From: Tritonibacter aquimaris
GTDB taxonomy: Bacteria > Pseudomonadota > Alphaproteobacteria > Rhodobacterales > Rhodobacteraceae
Assembly (NCBI RefSeq): GCF_009617595.1
Contig: NZ_WIXK01000012.1
Location: 24,522 to 88,521 of the forward strand
Length of the DNA: 64,000 bases
Reading direction: 5' to 3'
Each line of letters starts with the position of its first letter. The first letter of the stretch is position 1. A program made the position numbers and the translations under genes. Of the stretch, positions 61,289 through 64,000 are shown in pieces. The notes under the pieces are model-generated. The model ran no database searches, was not told the DNA's origin, and saw nothing but the letters and a program-made list of their open reading frames with translations.

Positions 61289-61592
61289 ACCGGATGACAC
61301 TCTCTGCTGCGGATCAGCTTCCGCAGCAGGGAGCCCTCAGGCGCTTTGCGCCTCTCAGCACGGATCTTGATGTGCGCCCACAAGGCAAAACCGCGGCCGC
61401 CCTAAACAGTGCCGGAGGCACAGGATCTCTAGCTGCCCCCCTTATGGTCCGCCTTAGCGGCGCACCACTTGCGCAGCGGTTTGCGGATCATTCAGAAACA
61501 TCACCGCAAACACCCCTTAGGTTCACATCCTGCCAAAGGCACCGGCATCGCGGCACTCTCTCTGGATCACGCGCGAGCTTCAGCTTACCAAT
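61289..61592. other. Intergenic region with hairpins after the chemoreceptor gene
   Basis: No gene is supported in these 304 bases. They hold the 13-bp hairpin at 61300-61333 and a second small hairpin, AGGCGC (61339-61344) with GCGCCT (61348-61353). The remainder shows nothing I can name. Confidence 0.5.
61300..61333 (+). terminator. Hairpin after the chemoreceptor gene
   Basis: CTCTCTGCTGCGG (61300-61312) pairs with CCGCAGCAGGGAG (61321-61333), 13 pairs with one G-U, around an 8-nt loop. It is 11 bases after the stop. No T-run follows, so termination may need Rho. Confidence 0.55.
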
Positions 61593-61718
61593 TCAAGCCG
61601 CCAAATTCAGGCCAAAAAACACCAGCGAGAACGGCGAAGAGCCCCCCATCATGGCCAGGCCTGCCAGCCCCGATGTGATCTCTGAGAAAGAACCAAAAAA
61701 ATCGATCGGCTGTGCCAT
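61593..61718 (-). CDS. Possible 41-residue hydrophobic protein
   Basis: A small reading frame with a GGAG ribosome-binding site 6 bases before ATG 61718. On the minus strand TTGACA followed 15 bases later by TATAGC lies further upstream, a weak but plausible promoter. The product starts MAQPIDFFGSFSEITSGL and continues as a mainly hydrophobic, Gly/Ala/Met-rich chain ending FFGLNLAA, fitting a small membrane protein. I do not recognise a family. It precedes cobA on the opposite side of a spacer of about 250 bases on the same strand. Confidence 0.35.
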   Translation of the reverse strand: MAQPIDFFGSFSEITSGLAGLAMMGGSSPFSLVFFGLNLAA

Positions 61719-61963
61719 GTCGTCTCCAAATGCATCTGCAGGAATAAATGCCGCGCAGGCTATAAAGGGGAGCAAATCCTGTCAATTGCAACGCCACACC
61801 ACAGCCGGGGCTCAGCCCACGCACCCGGTTGATGTCGCTGTCGCTCAATCGGCTATCTCGTCTCTAACACGGGGCTATATTTGGCTTCAAAACCTCCAAC
61901 CGGGCAGGATCGCGCATCGTTCAAACTATGGTGATGCGGCCCAAACCAACATCCTGCCCCCGC

Positions 61964-62767
61964 TTAAACGGGTGCAAGCCCGCGCGTCTCAGTTGTCAGC
62001 TCTGCGCCCGAAACCTCTTTGGCGGCGCGCAGAAAAATAATCGCCGGATGGCTGATGCCTGCATCTTTCATAGCCTCGGGCAGGCACCCAACAGTGGTGC
62101 GCAGCTGCCGCTCGGATGGTGTGCTCGCACTGGCCACAACCTCAACCGCCATCTGCGCCGGAAACCCCGCCGCCAACAGCTGTTCGCGCAGCGCCCCGGC
62201 CATCTTTGTCGCCATATAAAGCGCAACACTGCTGCCCGGCTGCAACAGCGTGGCAATATCGGGCGGCGCATCGCCTTCGCGGCAGGTGCCGGTGGCAAAA
62301 ATCACCCGATCGCTCACCCCGCGGCTGGTCAGCGACTGCCCAAGTGAGGCCGCCGCAGCACTGGCCGCCGTGATGCCGGGAATTACCTCAATCGGGATCC
62401 CGGCATGATCTGCGGCAACGCGTTCTTCATCGGCGCGGCCAAACACATTGGGATCACCGCTTTTCAGCCGCACCACATATTTGCCGCTTTGGGCCAGCGC
62501 CACCATCAGCTGGTTGATCGCCTGCTGCGGCCAGGCACAGGCGCCGACTTCTTTACCGACAAACAGCCGCTCCGCGCGCGGGTCGATCAGCTCAAGAACT
62601 TCAGGCGAAATCAGCCGATCATAAAGCACCACATCAGCCGACTGCAGCGCCCGCAACGCCCGGATGGTCAACAGATCCGCGGCCCCTGGCCCTGCCCCCA
62701 CCAGCGAAATCCGCCCGGTTTCAGCGCCACCCTCGGGGCCGAAGTTGATATCTGAAATCACCGTCAC
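61964..62767 (-). CDS. cobA: Uroporphyrinogen-III C-methyltransferase (SUMT)
   Basis: A 267-residue SAM-dependent methyltransferase that makes precorrin-2, the first step to siroheme. Motifs are ISLVGAGPGAADLLTIRALR, VVLYDRLIS, RLKSGDPNVFGRADEE and VIPGITAASAAAASLG, ending with a THSPRYV-like SHPAIIFL. GTG 62767 overlaps the nitrate reductase stop (GTGA), so the two are translationally linked. An earlier start (62857) lies inside that gene. Siroheme is the cofactor of nitrite reductase, which fits the nitrate-assimilation context. Confidence 0.9.
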   Translation of the reverse strand: MTVISDINFGPEGGAETGRISLVGAGPGAADLLTIRALRALQSADVVLYDRLISPEVLELIDPRAERLFVGKEVGACAWPQQAINQLMVALAQSGKYVVRLKSGDPNVFGRADEERVAADHAGIPIEVIPGITAASAAAASLGQSLTSRGVSDRVIFATGTCREGDAPPDIATLLQPGSSVALYMATKMAGALREQLLAAGFPAQMAVEVVASASTPSERQLRTTVGCLPEAMKDAGISHPAIIFLRAAKEVSGAELTTETRGLAPV

Positions 62768-64000
62768 TGCGCCGCTACCTTTTGTGTTGTAAATTCCGCC
62801 ACCAGCGCCGCAAGCTCCGGCCGGCAAGAGCCGCAGTTGCTGCCCGCCCCGGTGCACTCCACCAGACGCGGCACACTATCCGCCCCGGCACCAATGGCCC
62901 GGCGCAGCTCGTCGCGGCCCACATCCATACAGGCGCAGACAATCGCCCCTTTGGCGGGTTGATCGCTGGGCGCAAGCCCCGCCAGCACCCTGAGGGCCGG
63001 AATATCACTGCCGATCTGCTCCACCACCTGGCTGCGCATCAGTTCAACCGGCTCAGGCGCTGCAAAAAACACCCCGGCCAGCTTGCCGTGCTGATAGATC
63101 GCCACCCGCACCGTGGTGCGTGCGTGGTCTTCCACAATGCTCAACTCACCTTCAGGCAGGTTCAGGATCTGGCGCGCCTCCTGCTGCCAGTCTTGCGGAA
63201 TCTTATGGCCCGCAACCTCGGCACGCCAACCGGTTTTGCTGCGTGCAACCGCCGCATAGGGGCGTGCCGGAACCATGTCCACCACGCTGGCAGCAAACCC
63301 GTACCACCCCACCGCATAGGGCGTCACCGCAACCGTCATCCCCTTTAGCGCGGGCTGGCCCGAAACCGGATCCACATCCCCCGTCACCAGCGCATTGATG
63401 CGCCCGGCGCTGGCGGTTTCACCGGTCCAATGCATCGGCGCAAAACACTGCCCCAGCTGCACCCGATCGGTGATCAGCACCCGCAAAATCACCTCACCAT
63501 GCGCGCTTTTCACTTTGGCAAGGCCCGCCACCTCTAGGCCAAGACGCGCCGCATCCAGCGGGTGAACCTCAAGGTAAGGTTCCGCCATATGGCTTGCGAG
63601 CTGCGGCGCACGGCCCGTGCGGGTCATCGTGTGCCAGTGATCACGCACCCGTCCGGTGTTAAACCGCAGCCCGGTGTCAGCCTGAGCATCCAGAACCGGC
63701 GGGGTGATTGCCAGCATCTTGGCGCGGCCACCGGGATGGAAAAACCCACCATCTGCAAAAAACCGCGTCTTGCCTTTGCCTTTTGCGGGCACCGGCCAGA
63801 CCTGCGGTGCAAAATCATCATAATCCGCATCAGAAATCGCTGCGAGACCCGAGATATCAAAATCGCGGCCAAACTCTGCCGCCTGCCCCGAAAGCGCGGC
63901 ATATTCGCGAAACACATCTGCTTCATTTGCGTAGTCAAACGCATCCTGCCAGCCCATGCGGCGGCCAACCTCTGCGATAATATCCCAATCCGCGCGCGCC
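62764..64000 (-). CDS. nasA: Assimilatory nitrate reductase, C-terminal part (5' end outside window)
   Basis: About 411 residues of the C-terminal region, and the frame continues past the right edge (upstream residues include ADWDIIAEVGRRMGW). A molybdopterin-dinucleotide-binding domain is seen (GLRFNTGRVRDHWHTMTRTG, then APQLASHMAEPYLEVHPLDA). The C-terminus has a BFD-like [2Fe-2S] domain with CAC and CTGAGSNCGSC cysteines. The N-terminal 4Fe-4S and catalytic parts lie outside the window. It reduces nitrate to nitrite with ferredoxin or NADH-linked electrons. CobA follows with a 4-base overlap. Confidence 0.88.
   Translation of the reverse strand, partial: ARADWDIIAEVGRRMGWQDAFDYANEADVFREYAALSGQAAEFGRDFDISGLAAISDADYDDFAPQVWPVPAKGKGKTRFFADGGFFHPGGRAKMLAITPPVLDAQADTGLRFNTGRVRDHWHTMTRTGRAPQLASHMAEPYLEVHPLDAARLGLEVAGLAKVKSAHGEVILRVLITDRVQLGQCFAPMHWTGETASAGRINALVTGDVDPVSGQPALKGMTVAVTPYAVGWYGFAASVVDMVPARPYAAVARSKTGWRAEVAGHKIPQDWQQEARQILNLPEGELSIVEDHARTTVRVAIYQHGKLAGVFFAAPEPVELMRSQVVEQIGSDIPALRVLAGLAPSDQPAKGAIVCACMDVGRDELRRAIGAGADSVPRLVECTGAGSNCGSCRPELAALVAEFTTQKVAAQ

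Noticed and set aside
61294..62040. Plus-strand reading frame of 248 residues after the chemoreceptor gene
   Set aside because: It crosses a terminator-like hairpin, has no family features, runs over the 3' end of cobA on the other strand, and its composition looks random.

Overview
The window reads as a chromosome segment from a marine Rhodobacterales (Roseobacter-type) alphaproteobacterium. This rests on gene content: two TRAP transporter operons, a gcvTHP operon, a heme-uptake locus with RirA-type iron boxes, the carboxynorspermidine route to spermidine, a DUF1217-type protein, and a GC-rich repeat I recognise from this order. The assignment is from recall and was not computed. I saw no rRNA, tRNA, CRISPR array, insertion sequence or prophage.

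Layout. 1-5.9 kb: end of a DUF1217-like gene, a MarR regulator divergent from TRAP operon 1 (dctP-dctQ-dctM), glucokinase, and a LysR regulator. 6.0-10.6 kb: gcvT-gcvH-gcvP on the minus strand, with a 16-bp palindrome over the likely promoter. 10.8-21.5 kb: an asparaginase, then a minus-strand heme operon (receptor, hmuTUV, a small secreted protein, exbB, two exbD, tonB) with a separate exbB-like gene and divergent hmuS. 21.5-26.9 kb: speA, carboxynorspermidine synthase, nspC and speB, a complete arginine-to-spermidine route. 27.2-31.6 kb: GMC oxidoreductase, amidase and a DadA-like oxidase.

31.6-49.4 kb is the most interesting part: a large L-sugar region. It has a GntR-controlled pair (2-keto-3-deoxy-L-fuconate dehydrogenase and an FAH-family hydrolase), an ABC sugar transporter with a zinc alcohol dehydrogenase, an aldo/keto reductase, a tagaturonate-reductase-like enzyme, 2-keto-3-deoxygluconate kinase, an L-sugar mutarotase, TRAP operon 2, an aldonolactonase and an altronate-dehydratase-type enzyme. 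Two paralogous regulators with tandem winged-helix domains flank the transporters. Together these could form a branched pathway for L-galactose (via tagaturonate, altronate, KDG and KDPG) and L-fucose (via 2-keto-3-deoxyfuconate to pyruvate and lactate). Related palindromic operator candidates occur in three divergent intergenic regions of this block.

49.6-58.6 kb: a MipA/OmpV outer-membrane protein and a tripartite RND efflux operon divergent from a two-component system. 59.0-61.3 kb: a chemoreceptor. The window ends with a possible 41-residue protein gene, siroheme-type cobA and the 3' part of an assimilatory nitrate reductase gene that runs off the right edge.
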